DNA of 64,000 nt from NCBI GenBank assembly GCA_964411505.1, contig CAYPLH010000014.1, positions 10,512-74,511 of the forward strand, in the 5' to 3' direction. Below, in pieces: positions 35,865 through 44,630 of this stretch. The number at the start of each line of letters is the position of its first letter. Positions within the stretch are counted from its first letter, which is position 1. The notes under the pieces were generated by a model, which did no database searches, was not told the origin of the DNA, and saw nothing but the letters and a program-made list of their open reading frames with translations. This stretch comes from CAYPLH01 sp964411505. Its GTDB lineage: Bacteria; Bacillota; Clostridia; CAYPLH01; DUMO01. A program made the position numbers and the translations under genes.

Positions 35865-36839
35865 ATGAGAAGCTTAAAGATAATAGCAATTTTGTTGATT
35901 TGTTTTATGTTAACGGGGTGTGGACAAAAAGATGGTAACGGTGGTACGAGTGAAGAACCTAATGTTACTAATGAAGCAAACAATACCCAGGATGGTACAA
36001 ATAAAAATCCAACAGTAGAACCAACAGAGCCAGTTGAGATTAATCCAACAGCAACACCTGTTCCTACTGACAACACGGATATTGAGCCTTCCGGGTCTGT
36101 TCAGCCTGAAGTATCTGAGCGTGTGGGGAAGCTTGATAGCGAAGTTTTAGATAAGCTGGACAATACAACCAAAGGATGGTGGATCAGCCTTAATAAGGAG
36201 CATAAAACACCCACTATTCCAGGAGATATTAAGGATCTTATCGACAAATATGATGGATACTATGTCGCTGATACCTCTGAAAAAGTGGTATACCTTACTT
36301 TCGATGAAGGCTATGAGAACGGTTATACACCAATGATACTGGACACACTTAAAGAAAATGATGTTAAATCAGTTTTCTTTATTACGTCACAATTTTTAAA
36401 TCAAAATTCAGACCTTGTTCAAAGAATGCTTGATGAAGGGCATATAATTGGAAATCATTCGGTAAATCACCCGTCAATGCCCGATAAGGATTATGATGGC
36501 ATAATAAAAGAGATATGCGGTCTTGAAGATATGTTTGCTGAGAAGTTTGGAAAGGGGTTTAATTATTTTAGACCTCCACAGGGGAACTATAGTGAAAGAA
36601 CCTTGGCAGCAACCCAACAGTTGGGCTATAAGACAATATTTTGGAGCTTTGCATATGATGACTGGGATGTAACAAAGGTGCGCGGAGCTGATTATGCATA
36701 TAATAAAGTTATGGACAATTTGCATAATGGTGCTATCTATTTATTACATGCTGTTTCAAAGGATAATGCCGAAGGACTTGATAAGATTATAAAAGGAATA
36801 CGAGAAGAAGGCTATGAAATTAGACAGCTTGATTTGTAA
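35865..36839 (+). CDS. Polysaccharide deacetylase lipoprotein, PdaA-like
   Basis: 324 aa. Lipoprotein signal to Cys19 (MLTGC), a Thr/Pro/Asn-rich spacer of about 70 residues, then a NodB-fold deacetylase. Motif 1 is LTFDEGYENGYT, motif 2 GNHSVNHPSM with H-x3-H, motif 3 RPPQGNYS, near the end LLHAVSKDN. Closest to PdaA-type enzymes, which deacetylate muramic acid on the way to the muramic lactam of the spore cortex. ATG 35865 is preferred over 35856 because AAAGGATGG then sits at correct spacing. Active on the outer face of the membrane. Confidence 0.88.
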   Translation: MRSLKIIAILLICFMLTGCGQKDGNGGTSEEPNVTNEANNTQDGTNKNPTVEPTEPVEINPTATPVPTDNTDIEPSGSVQPEVSERVGKLDSEVLDKLDNTTKGWWISLNKEHKTPTIPGDIKDLIDKYDGYYVADTSEKVVYLTFDEGYENGYTPMILDTLKENDVKSVFFITSQFLNQNSDLVQRMLDEGHIIGNHSVNHPSMPDKDYDGIIKEICGLEDMFAEKFGKGFNYFRPPQGNYSERTLAATQQLGYKTIFWSFAYDDWDVTKVRGADYAYNKVMDNLHNGAIYLLHAVSKDNAEGLDKIIKGIREEGYEIRQLDL

Positions 36840-37147
36840 GTGAACCATCCGCTTATTTTGATTATGATGGATATAGTGTAGCAACAGAACAGGCTAATTA
36901 TTTTTTGAAAACTAACGGTTCGTAGAATATAAAAATGCTAACGCTTTATATGCGCCATCCGTGGCGCATAAAGCTAAAAAAACATCCTGTTTTTTTCACG
37001 CATTTTTATATTCCACTCACCGAGTTTTCTGTCAAAATAAAGCCAATTGTTCTTTATGCTACACTATATCCATCAAAACTAAAGAAACGGATTGAAGCTT
37101 TTCGTCGGACTCCTCGCCCCAAAAAAACCATGTTATGTTGTCGTAGA
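36840..37147. other. Spacer with paired hairpins
   Basis: No gene seen. A GC-rich hairpin GCTTTATATGCGCCA / TGGCGCATAAAGC (36943-36974, 2-nt bulge) is followed at once by AAAAAAACA-TCC-TGTTTTTTT (36976-36997). Together they should terminate the deacetylase transcript, and the metF transcript from the other side. Confidence 0.6.
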
Positions 37148-38014
37148 CTAAATAAGACCTGCACTTTTAAGAATTTTTCTGGTAGAAACCGGTCTGTTCA
37201 TAGTGTAAAGATGCACTCCGGGAGCACCGTTATCAATAAGATCACGTATTTGTGATGCAGCATAATCAATCCCAGCCTTTAACATGTCATCGGGATCGTT
37301 GGCATACTTATCCATTGTGATTACTAATTTTGCAGGTAGAGAGCAACCGCTTCGAGCACACATGTTTTTAATCTGCTGTGGGGCGAAAACAGGCATAATT
37401 CCAGGTATAACAGGACAATTTATTCCTTTGGAGATAATTCTCTCAACAAAGTCAAAATAAAATCTATTATCAAAGAATAGTTGTGTTATCAGAAAATCAA
37501 CTCCCTGATCCACTTTGTTTTTTAAGTTTATTATATCATCAGAAATTCGTTTGGATTCAATATGTCCTTCTATATATGCAGCGGCACTGATGCAAAAATC
37601 ATTTCCTTCACGGATATGCCTTATAAGCTCACTGGCATAGCGATATGCACAATTTGAAAAATCGTATCCCGGCTGATCTTTTGGGGGATCTCCCCGCAGA
37701 GCAAGAATATTTTTCAATCCCTTTTGTGACATGGAGTCCAAAAGCTGATCTATTTCTAGTGTTTGGTGACCTACACACGTAAAATGCGCCATGCTTTCAA
37801 TGTTATACTCTTCTTTAATCTTAGAAGCGATATCAATAGTATTTTCCCTAGTAGATCCTCCTGCTCCATAGGTTACACTTATATAATCAGGGTTTAGAGC
37901 TTTAAACCTAGCAAGGGATTTATATATGTTTTCAATAGGAACTTCAGGTTTGGGAGGAAATATTTCGAACCCTACTACCTTTTTTTTATTATTTACAATA
38001 TCAATAATCTTCAT
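37148..38014 (-). CDS. metF: Methylenetetrahydrofolate reductase
   Basis: 288-aa FAD-dependent MetF-family TIM barrel reducing 5,10-methylene-THF to 5-methyl-THF for methionine synthesis or the methyl branch of the Wood-Ljungdahl pathway. Signatures are VVGFEIFPPKPE, SVTYGAGGSTREN, LALRGDPP and FLITQLFFDN. GGGAGGC precedes the ATG. It has a perfect sigma-A promoter and no S-box or T-box is visible upstream, so methionine control is not evident. Confidence 0.95.
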   Translation of the reverse strand: MKIIDIVNNKKKVVGFEIFPPKPEVPIENIYKSLARFKALNPDYISVTYGAGGSTRENTIDIASKIKEEYNIESMAHFTCVGHQTLEIDQLLDSMSQKGLKNILALRGDPPKDQPGYDFSNCAYRYASELIRHIREGNDFCISAAAYIEGHIESKRISDDIINLKNKVDQGVDFLITQLFFDNRFYFDFVERIISKGINCPVIPGIMPVFAPQQIKNMCARSGCSLPAKLVITMDKYANDPDDMLKAGIDYAASQIRDLIDNGAPGVHLYTMNRPVSTRKILKSAGLI

Positions 38015-38040
38015 GAAATGCCTCCCGCAAATTTTGTTCC

Positions 38041-38069
38041 ATTATACTAAGTTAAAAGCACATTGTCAA
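38041..38069 (-). promoter_or_regulatory. Consensus sigma-A promoter of metF
   Basis: Minus strand TTGACA, 17 bp, TATAAT (complement of 38064-38069 and 38041-38046): exact consensus at optimal spacing. Confidence 0.9.
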
Positions 38070-38361
38070 CATACTAAATTCAATTAAATACACCTAAGTA
38101 CAATCGGAGTTACCGTTTGCGCCCCTATATTTTGAGATTGGCTGTGCAAAAGCGTAAACTACCAAAAAGTTTGAATTAAACAACAGTAGTCTTACCAACT
38201 TTCCAACCAACAAACCAAATTACAAGTAATTATGAATTAATTTGTGTAAAAGGTATCAAAATAATTCTATTGGTGCAAATTCAAGTGTGACTGTTCACTC
38301 ATTTAGCTGTCATGAATACTTAAATAGTCACGTTAAAATAGCTTTATGCTTTTAATAACAG
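38070..38361. other. metF-nfnA divergent spacer
   Basis: AT-rich, with no coding sequence or strong hairpin seen between the two divergent promoters. Long for a promoter region, so it may hold operators I cannot identify. Confidence 0.4.
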
Positions 38362-38391
38362 TTGACTAATTATTCTGAATGATAGTAAAAT
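38362..38391 (+). promoter_or_regulatory. Sigma-A promoter of nfnAB
   Basis: TTGACT (38362-38367), 18 bp, TAAAAT (38386-38391), about 100 bp before nfnA. Confidence 0.7.
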
Positions 38392-38492
38392 AGTACAATA
38401 GTACAGGTCTTTGAGATTAATACATCTTTTTATGTAGATATGTTTTGATTAGTACTGATTAAAAATTAATAAATAAATGCGAGGGAAGATAC

Positions 38493-39338
38493 ATGTTTAA
38501 AATTGTAAAAAAAGAGATACTAAACCCTTTGGTAAAGCTTATGGAGATTGAAGCTCCTTATGTGGCCAGAAAAGCTGAGCCAGGACAGTTTATTATCCTT
38601 AGGACAGATGAAATGGGCGAACGAATACCTTTAACAATAGCTGACTATGACCGTAGTAAAGGAACAATTACTATAATTTTTCAGGAGGTAGGTAAAACAA
38701 CTCAGGTTCTTGGTGCTATGAATGAAGGTGACAGCATCCTTGATTTTGCAGGACCTTTGGGAGTTGCTTCACATTTGGATGGTATTAAAAAAGCAGCAGT
38801 AATTGGAGGAGGCTTAGGAACTGCAATAGCCTATCCACAGGCTAAGAAGCTTCATGAGAATGGAGCGGTAGTACACTCTATTGTAGGTTTTCGAAATAAG
38901 GATTTGATTGTACTTGAGAAGGAAATGAAAGAAGTCAGTACTGAGCTGTTTGTAACTACAGATGATGGGTCAAACGGCAATAAGGGTTTTGTTACTGATG
39001 AATTAAAAAAGCTTTTGGAGAGTGGGAATCAGTATGATCTTGTTATTGCCATAGGTCCTTTAGTTATGATGAAATTTGTAAGCAAACTGACAAAGGAATA
39101 TGGAGTCAAGACTATTGTCAGTATGAATCCGGTTATGATTGATGGTACCGGTATGTGCGGTGGATGCCGTGTAACGGTAGGAGGCAAAACAAAATTTGCT
39201 TGTGTTGACGGTCCGGATTTTGATGGGCATTTGGTTGACTTTGATGAAGCTATAAGAAGACAATCGATGTACAAGCGTGAAGAAGAGAAGGTAAGTAAAG
39301 AGCATAAATGTAAACTAGGAGGTGCTTTAGATGGCTAA
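38493..39338 (+). CDS. nfnA: NfnA, FAD/2Fe-2S subunit of electron-bifurcating transhydrogenase
   Basis: 281 aa of the ferredoxin-NADP reductase fold. FAD-binding RIPLTIADYD region, NAD-binding VIGGGLGTAIAYPQA, and a C-terminal [2Fe-2S] site in GTGMCGGCRVTVGGKTKFAC. Alone it could be called a dihydroorotate-dehydrogenase electron-transfer subunit, but the 8-bp overlap with an NfnB-type flavoprotein identifies the NADH-dependent reduced-ferredoxin:NADP oxidoreductase. It balances NADH, NADPH and ferredoxin pools in anaerobes. Confidence 0.92.
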   Translation: MFKIVKKEILNPLVKLMEIEAPYVARKAEPGQFIILRTDEMGERIPLTIADYDRSKGTITIIFQEVGKTTQVLGAMNEGDSILDFAGPLGVASHLDGIKKAAVIGGGLGTAIAYPQAKKLHENGAVVHSIVGFRNKDLIVLEKEMKEVSTELFVTTDDGSNGNKGFVTDELKKLLESGNQYDLVIAIGPLVMMKFVSKLTKEYGVKTIVSMNPVMIDGTGMCGGCRVTVGGKTKFACVDGPDFDGHLVDFDEAIRRQSMYKREEEKVSKEHKCKLGGALDG

Positions 39339-40725
39339 TATGTCTTTAGAAAAAGTAAATATGCCTGTGCAAGAACCCAACAAGAGAAATAAGAATTTTC
39401 AGGAGGTTGCGCTAGGTTATACTGAGGATATGGCTATGGAAGAAGCCCAAAGATGCCTTCATTGTAAACATAAACCCTGTGTTAATGGTTGTCCCGTAAA
39501 TGTGCAAATACCTGATTTTATTAAGCTGGTCTCTGAAGGTAAATTTCAAGAGGCTTATGAAAAAATTACTGAGACCAATAATCTCCCAGCCATTTGTGGG
39601 CGGGTATGTCCTCAGGAATCACAGTGTGAGAAGCTTTGTGTACGCGGGATAAAGGGAGAACCGGTTGGAATAGGTCGACTTGAAAGGTTTGTTGCCGATT
39701 GGGCTATGAAAAATAACAAAACTTCTGAACCGAAGAATGACAAATTGAATCAAAAAGTTGCAATATTAGGCTCAGGTCCTGCTGGATTATCCTGTGCAGC
39801 TGACCTAGCTAAAATGGGCTATAGTGTGACAATATTCGAAGCCTTCCATGCAGCAGGTGGAGTTTTGATGTACGGGATACCTGAATTTCGTCTGCCCAAA
39901 GACCTCGTCCAAAAGGAAATAGAGAATGTAAAGAAGCTGGGTGTTGAGATTAAAACCAACATGGTTATCGGAAAGGTTATGTCAATAGATGAAATTATGG
40001 AAGAGGGATTTGAAGCTGTATTTATTGGTGCCGGAGCAGGTTTGCCTCGGTTTATGGGTATACCTGGAGAAAATTTAAACGGTGTTTATTCCGCTAACGA
40101 GTTTTTGACGCGTATAAATCTGATGAAAGCCTACAAGTTTCCTGAATATGATACACCTGTAAAAGTGGGCAAAAATGTAGCTGTTGTGGGAGGCGGAAAT
40201 GTTGCTATGGATGCAGCTCGATCAGCTAAAAGACTTGGAGCAAAAAGTGTATTTATAGTTTACAGGCGTTCTGAAAATGAAATGCCTGCAAGGATCGAAG
40301 AATTACACCATGCAAAAGAAGAAGGAATAATCTTCAAGCTCCTTACAAATCCTACGAAAATTATTGGTACTTGCGATGGTTGGGTAAAAGGCATGGAATG
40401 TATTTCAATGGAGCTTGGGGAAGCTGACAGCTCAGGAAGAAGAAGACCAGTTGAAAAAGAAGGTTCAGAACATATAATTGATGTGGAAACTGTTGTAATA
40501 GCAATCGGGCAAAGTCCAAATCCATTAATTTCATCAACAACTCCTGATCTTGAGGTGCAAAAATGGGGTGGAATAGTTACAGACGAAGAAACAGGAGCAA
40601 CGAGCAAACCTGGTGTTTATGCCGGAGGAGATATTGTTACAGGAGCGGCTACTGTTATTCTGGCAATGGGCGCTGGGAAAAAGGCGGCAAAGGCAATTGA
40701 TGAGTATCTTCAATCTGCTAAATAA
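39331..40725 (+). CDS. nfnB: NfnB, NADPH/4Fe-4S flavoprotein subunit
   Basis: 464 aa, related to the small subunit of glutamate synthase. N-terminal cysteine clusters CLHCKHKPCVNGCP and CGRVCPQESQCEKLC bind two [4Fe-4S] clusters. FAD-binding ILGSGPAGLSCAADLAKMGY and NADPH-binding VVGGGNVAMDAARSAKRLG follow, with GGDIVTGAATVILAMGAG at the C-terminus. It carries the bifurcating FAD. No large GltA partner is nearby, and it overlaps nfnA. Confidence 0.93.
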   Translation: MANMSLEKVNMPVQEPNKRNKNFQEVALGYTEDMAMEEAQRCLHCKHKPCVNGCPVNVQIPDFIKLVSEGKFQEAYEKITETNNLPAICGRVCPQESQCEKLCVRGIKGEPVGIGRLERFVADWAMKNNKTSEPKNDKLNQKVAILGSGPAGLSCAADLAKMGYSVTIFEAFHAAGGVLMYGIPEFRLPKDLVQKEIENVKKLGVEIKTNMVIGKVMSIDEIMEEGFEAVFIGAGAGLPRFMGIPGENLNGVYSANEFLTRINLMKAYKFPEYDTPVKVGKNVAVVGGGNVAMDAARSAKRLGAKSVFIVYRRSENEMPARIEELHHAKEEGIIFKLLTNPTKIIGTCDGWVKGMECISMELGEADSSGRRRPVEKEGSEHIIDVETVVIAIGQSPNPLISSTTPDLEVQKWGGIVTDEETGATSKPGVYAGGDIVTGAATVILAMGAGKKAAKAIDEYLQSAK

Positions 40726-40756
40726 CAATAGTAAGTTACAGTTCACAGGTAGCTAA

Positions 40757-40848
40757 AGAGATATAACTTTCGCAATGTTAGGAAACATTAGCGAAATGCA
40801 GCTCTTGCAAATGAAGCGTAGTTTCCGTTATTGCACAGTTATATCTCA
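40757..40848 (+). ncRNA. Three-way-junction-like structured RNA candidate
   Basis: An 11-bp perfect closing stem, GAGATATAACT (40758-40768) with AGTTATATCTC (40837-40847), encloses hairpin TTTCGC..GCGAAA (40768-40797, with inner ATGTT/AACAT) and a second arm with GCAA..TTGC. No T-run follows, so it is not a simple terminator of nfnB. It lies about 150 bp before the PilZ gene. It does not match the c-di-GMP, purine, glycine or SAM aptamer motifs I know. Confidence 0.45.
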
Positions 40849-40995
40849 ATATGTAGGGTCTGAATAGTAGCCAATAGTAACTCTAAGAAAGCTGATTGCA
40901 GTGAAAGATGTTGATATATTTTTTTACTATATATATAATTATTAAAAGTGAGCTTTTAATGAATGTATTTTAAACACGATTGGGGTGTAACAAAA

Positions 40996-41610
40996 GTGAG
41001 TATCAAAACTGGAGAAATTGTTTCAATAAGACATTATTCCGGGGTTAACTCTTTTAAGAGTGCAATTTTAGGATACCATGAGGATAAGGTTACTGTAAAG
41101 CTCACAAGAGATTTTTCGATTATCAATTTTTTCGTAGGAGACCCAGTTGTTATCAGTCTATATGTAAAAGAAGAAGTCATATCAATTGGATGTACCATTT
41201 CACAATTTCAAAATGATAAGGGAATTGTTGAGCTTATAATCGACAGTGTTGAACGGCATCCTGAAAGACGTCAATATGAAAGGTATCCAGTTTCAATTTA
41301 TGCTGATGTGAAAAAAGAATTATCAAGGAAAAAATACCTTGCGATCATAAAGGATATTAATATATATGGATTGTGTTTTTACTCAAAAGAGGAGTTTGAA
41401 GTTGATAATCAATTGGAAATATCAATGTATGTTGAGATGAACATACTTTTTTTAAATGTTGTTATTGTAAGAAAAGTAAAACGAGAAAATTATTTTGAAT
41501 ATGGTGCCAAAATTGTATATAAAGATGCTTCCACTATGAACGTAATGGAGGAGTACTTAAAAAAAGTTCAAAAAATCTATGAGAATGACATTAAAAAATT
41601 CAAAATATGA
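40996..41610 (+). CDS. PilZ-domain c-di-GMP-binding protein (YcgR-like)
   Basis: 204 aa. An N-terminal YcgR-like beta domain (about residues 1-95), then a PilZ domain with the c-di-GMP motif RRQYERYPVSIYA (R-x3-R after the linker) and DINIYGLCFYS (D/N-x-S-x-x-G variant). The GTG start 40996 is chosen because GGGGTG lies 8 nt upstream; ATG 40963 has no binding site. Such proteins brake flagella or adjust exopolysaccharide on binding c-di-GMP. It stands alone, so the target is unknown. Confidence 0.82.
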   Translation: MSIKTGEIVSIRHYSGVNSFKSAILGYHEDKVTVKLTRDFSIINFFVGDPVVISLYVKEEVISIGCTISQFQNDKGIVELIIDSVERHPERRQYERYPVSIYADVKKELSRKKYLAIIKDINIYGLCFYSKEEFEVDNQLEISMYVEMNILFLNVVIVRKVKRENYFEYGAKIVYKDASTMNVMEEYLKKVQKIYENDIKKFKI

Positions 41611-41785
41611 GTTTAGCATTTGGCAGTATCAAAGTTATAACGCACCGTAATTACAATATATTGTTGCAGTTATGAGGTTAGTTCAACTAAAATTCGTAGA
41701 GAATATTCTTAACAATGCTGATCTTTGCAAAGTGGCATGAGTTTAATAAGAAGAAATTTAATGGTTAGAATGGGAGGCAGTTGTG

Positions 41786-42724
41786 ATGTTTACAGTTACA
41801 CTAAAAGAAATAATAAGTGAATTTCAGCTGGAAGTTGTATCCTGTGAAGATAAAATAGAAGAGAAAGTAGTTTCTACCCCCGAACTTGGAAGACCAGGGC
41901 TGCAGCTTGCAGGGTTTTACGAGCATATAGGTGAAGACAGAATACAGATTATCGGTAACGCTGAATCTTCTTATATTGAGCAAATGGAACCTGATGAACG
42001 CTTAATGAGACTTGAAGAGTTTTTTAAGTTTGGATTTCCATGCGTAATTATTGCTAGAGGTCTTGAAGTATGTTCTGAAATACATGCTGTCTCTAAAAAA
42101 TATGGGATACCTGTGTTAAGGACTAAAGAAGTTACTTCGAGATTTTTCAGCTATCTCATAAATTATCTCAATGTACAACTTGCGCCAAGAGAGAACAAAC
42201 ACGGTGTACTGGTCGAGGTTTATGGCGAAGGAATTCTTATACTGGGTGATAGCAGTGTGGGTAAAAGCGAAACAGCACTGGAATTAGTTAAAAGAGGTCA
42301 CCGCCTTGTAGCTGATGATGTCGTTGAGGTTAGGAAGGTATCAGACAGAACATTGGTGGGAACTGCGCCTGATATAATAAGACATTTTATGGAGATTAGG
42401 GCAATAGGTATTCTTGATGTGAAAACACTTTTTGGTGTAGGTTCGGTGAAGATGACCGAAAAGATTAACCTTGTAATACATCTTGAGAAGTGGGATAAAA
42501 ACAAACTATATGATAGGCTGGGACTTGTAGAAGAGTACACGGATATTCTTGGGGTAAAGATTCCTCTTCTGAGTATTCCTGTAAGACCCGGAAGGAATCT
42601 TGCAATGATTGTGGAAGTTGCTGCAATGAATAACCGTCAGAGGGTTATGGGATATAATGCCGCTAAGGTGCTTAACGACAGGATTATGGCTGAAATCAGC
42701 AAGAAAACTACAGAAAATAGGTAG
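41786..42724 (+). CDS. hprK: HPr kinase/phosphorylase
   Basis: 312-aa bifunctional enzyme that phosphorylates HPr on Ser46 and reverses it, the sensor of carbon catabolite control in Firmicutes. The C-terminal catalytic domain has P-loop GDSSVGKSETALELVKRGH (about residues 154-172) and the family signature EIRAIGILDVKTLFG. The start is ATG 41786 behind GGGAGGCAG. First gene of hprK-murB-rapZ-glmR-whiA, a conserved clostridial run. Confidence 0.96.
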   Translation: MFTVTLKEIISEFQLEVVSCEDKIEEKVVSTPELGRPGLQLAGFYEHIGEDRIQIIGNAESSYIEQMEPDERLMRLEEFFKFGFPCVIIARGLEVCSEIHAVSKKYGIPVLRTKEVTSRFFSYLINYLNVQLAPRENKHGVLVEVYGEGILILGDSSVGKSETALELVKRGHRLVADDVVEVRKVSDRTLVGTAPDIIRHFMEIRAIGILDVKTLFGVGSVKMTEKINLVIHLEKWDKNKLYDRLGLVEEYTDILGVKIPLLSIPVRPGRNLAMIVEVAAMNNRQRVMGYNAAKVLNDRIMAEISKKTTENR

Positions 42725-42794
42725 AATAGCACAAGCTGTATTTATAATATGATTATAGCATGGGAAGTCAAATTTAGGAGGCATTATAAGAACT

Positions 42795-43715
42795 GTGAAA
42801 AACTTCAACAAGTTTAAAATAGCACAACTTACAGCCAATATCATAGGAGAAGATAATGTTCTTATTGATGAACCTATGAGTAAACACACTTCTTTTAGAA
42901 TTGGTGGGCAGGCAGATTTGATGCTTTTACCCAAGAATCCTGATCAAATTATAAGTATTATTCAGCTTTTAAAAGAACAATGTATTTCTTTTATGGTGAT
43001 GGGTAACGGAACTAACCTTTTAGTAAGAGAAAAAGGCATACGCGGAGCAGTTATTAAATTATATAAAAACTTTATGGATTATAAGGTTATAGGGAACAGG
43101 ATACAAGTACAAGCAGGGATCTTGTTATCAAATCTTGCGAAAATAGCTATGGAAAATGGCCTAAGTGGCATGGAAGCAATATCTGGAATTCCCGGCACCT
43201 TAGGCGGAGCTGTTACCATGAATGCTGGTGCTTATGGAACTGAAACGAAAGATATTGTCCTAAAAACTCAATATATTGACGAGTGTGGTAATATTAAAGA
43301 AGTTTCTGGAGCTCAGCATGGCTTTGGCAATAGAACTAGTATATTTCAGAATAACAATGGAATTGTTATTGAGTCTGAGGTTCAGCTTTATGAAGGAAAT
43401 AAAAAAGAGATACAAGAACGAATGAATGATTTTAAAACAAGAAGAAATGATAAACAGCCAGTAGAGTTTCCAAGTGCTGGTAGTGTATTTAAGAGACCTG
43501 AAGGTTATTTTGCTGGGAAGTTAATTGAGGATTGCGGTTTAAAAGGATTTAGAATTGGTGGAGCGGAAATTTCTAACAAGCACTGTGGCTTTATTATAAA
43601 TAGAGATAATGCAAGCGCGGATGATGTTATTGAATTGATAAGGTTTATAAAGAACAAAGTATTATCCTTGTATGGTGTGACGCTTGACACTGAAGTCAGG
43701 ATAATTGGAGAATGA
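42795..43715 (+). CDS. murB: UDP-N-acetylenolpyruvoylglucosamine reductase
   Basis: 306-aa FAD enzyme making UDP-MurNAc. FAD-binding SFRIGGQADLMLLP and MVMGNGTNLLVREKG; substrate motifs GTLGGAVTMNAGAYG and FPSAGSVFKRPEGYFAGKLI with the catalytic Ser. Type II MurB by length. GTG start, GGAGG 13 nt upstream, slightly far. Confidence 0.96.
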   Translation: MKNFNKFKIAQLTANIIGEDNVLIDEPMSKHTSFRIGGQADLMLLPKNPDQIISIIQLLKEQCISFMVMGNGTNLLVREKGIRGAVIKLYKNFMDYKVIGNRIQVQAGILLSNLAKIAMENGLSGMEAISGIPGTLGGAVTMNAGAYGTETKDIVLKTQYIDECGNIKEVSGAQHGFGNRTSIFQNNNGIVIESEVQLYEGNKKEIQERMNDFKTRRNDKQPVEFPSAGSVFKRPEGYFAGKLIEDCGLKGFRIGGAEISNKHCGFIINRDNASADDVIELIRFIKNKVLSLYGVTLDTEVRIIGE

Positions 43716-43754
43716 GCATACTAAAAATTACTTTGCAAAAGAAGAGGGGTAAAA

Positions 43755-44630
43755 ATGAGGTTTGTTATAATAACAGGCATTTCGGGGGCAGGAAGAAGCC
43801 TTGCTATGAAGTACCTTGAAGATATTGGATATTTCTGTGTGGACAATTTGCCTCCCGAACTAATACCAAAATTTGCAGAAATAAGCTCCAAAACTCGCGG
43901 TAAAATGGAAAGGATAGCCTTAGTAATTGATATAAGGGGCGGTGAGCTATTCAATGATCTGATCCCAGGCTTAAACGGATTAAAAGAAGCAGGACTTCCA
44001 TATGAGATTCTTTTTCTTGAAGCTTCGGACAGTGTGCTAATAAAAAGATATAAGGAAAGCAGAAGGATGCATCCCCTTGCTCCTTATGGAAGTCTTCTCA
44101 AAGGGATTAATGAGGAGCGAGAAATATTAAAGAAAATTAAAAAGAAGGCAAATCACATTATTGATACGTCTGGACTGACACCTCGACAACTCAAAGAGGA
44201 AATAGTCAAAATATTTGTAGAAGGTAAGAAATCCCCTAGTATAGTAATCAATATAAATTCTTTTGGTTTTAAGTATGGTATTCCCTTAGATTGTGATCTG
44301 GTGTTTGATGTAAGGTTTTTACCTAATCCGTTCTATGAAAAATCGTTGAAGGAGCTTACAGGCTTTAATGATACTGTCAGGAGCTATGTATTAAACTTTC
44401 CGGAAGCACAAGAGTTTTTATGTAAATTGACTGACTTGGCTGAATTTCTTATCCCTAATTATGTTAAAGAAGGTAAGAGTCAACTTGTTGTTGGTATCGG
44501 TTGTACAGGGGGAAAACATAGATCAGTTGTAATTGCAAACACTTTCTATCAGATACTTTTTGAAAAAAAACATACAGTATTTGTAGATCACAGGGATGTG
44601 GGTAAAGATAGAAGGAGAGTAGTTAAATGA
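43755..44630 (+). CDS. rapZ: RapZ/YvcJ nucleotide-binding protein with Walker A Lys-to-Arg change
   Basis: 291 aa. The family controls small-RNA decay in enterics (RapZ) and binds and hydrolyses nucleotides in Bacillus (YvcJ). The N-terminal P-loop reads GISGAGRS where the family has GxSGAGKS/T, so the invariant Lys is Arg here. The C-terminal domain VGIGCTGGKHRSVVIANTF is intact and FVDHRDVGKDRR ends the protein. It overlaps glmR by 4 bp. Nucleotide hydrolysis may be impaired, or the base may be a sequencing error. Confidence 0.92.
   Translation: MRFVIITGISGAGRSLAMKYLEDIGYFCVDNLPPELIPKFAEISSKTRGKMERIALVIDIRGGELFNDLIPGLNGLKEAGLPYEILFLEASDSVLIKRYKESRRMHPLAPYGSLLKGINEEREILKKIKKKANHIIDTSGLTPRQLKEEIVKIFVEGKKSPSIVININSFGFKYGIPLDCDLVFDVRFLPNPFYEKSLKELTGFNDTVRSYVLNFPEAQEFLCKLTDLAEFLIPNYVKEGKSQLVVGIGCTGGKHRSVVIANTFYQILFEKKHTVFVDHRDVGKDRRRVVK

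Noticed and set aside
36935..37255. 106-aa plus-strand ORF after the deacetylase
   Set aside because: It runs through two hairpins and the 3' end of metF on the other strand; no coding evidence.
38493..39338. Calling the nfnA gene a dihydroorotate dehydrogenase electron-transfer subunit
   Set aside because: No pyrD is adjacent, and the overlapping NfnB-type gene identifies the bifurcating transhydrogenase.
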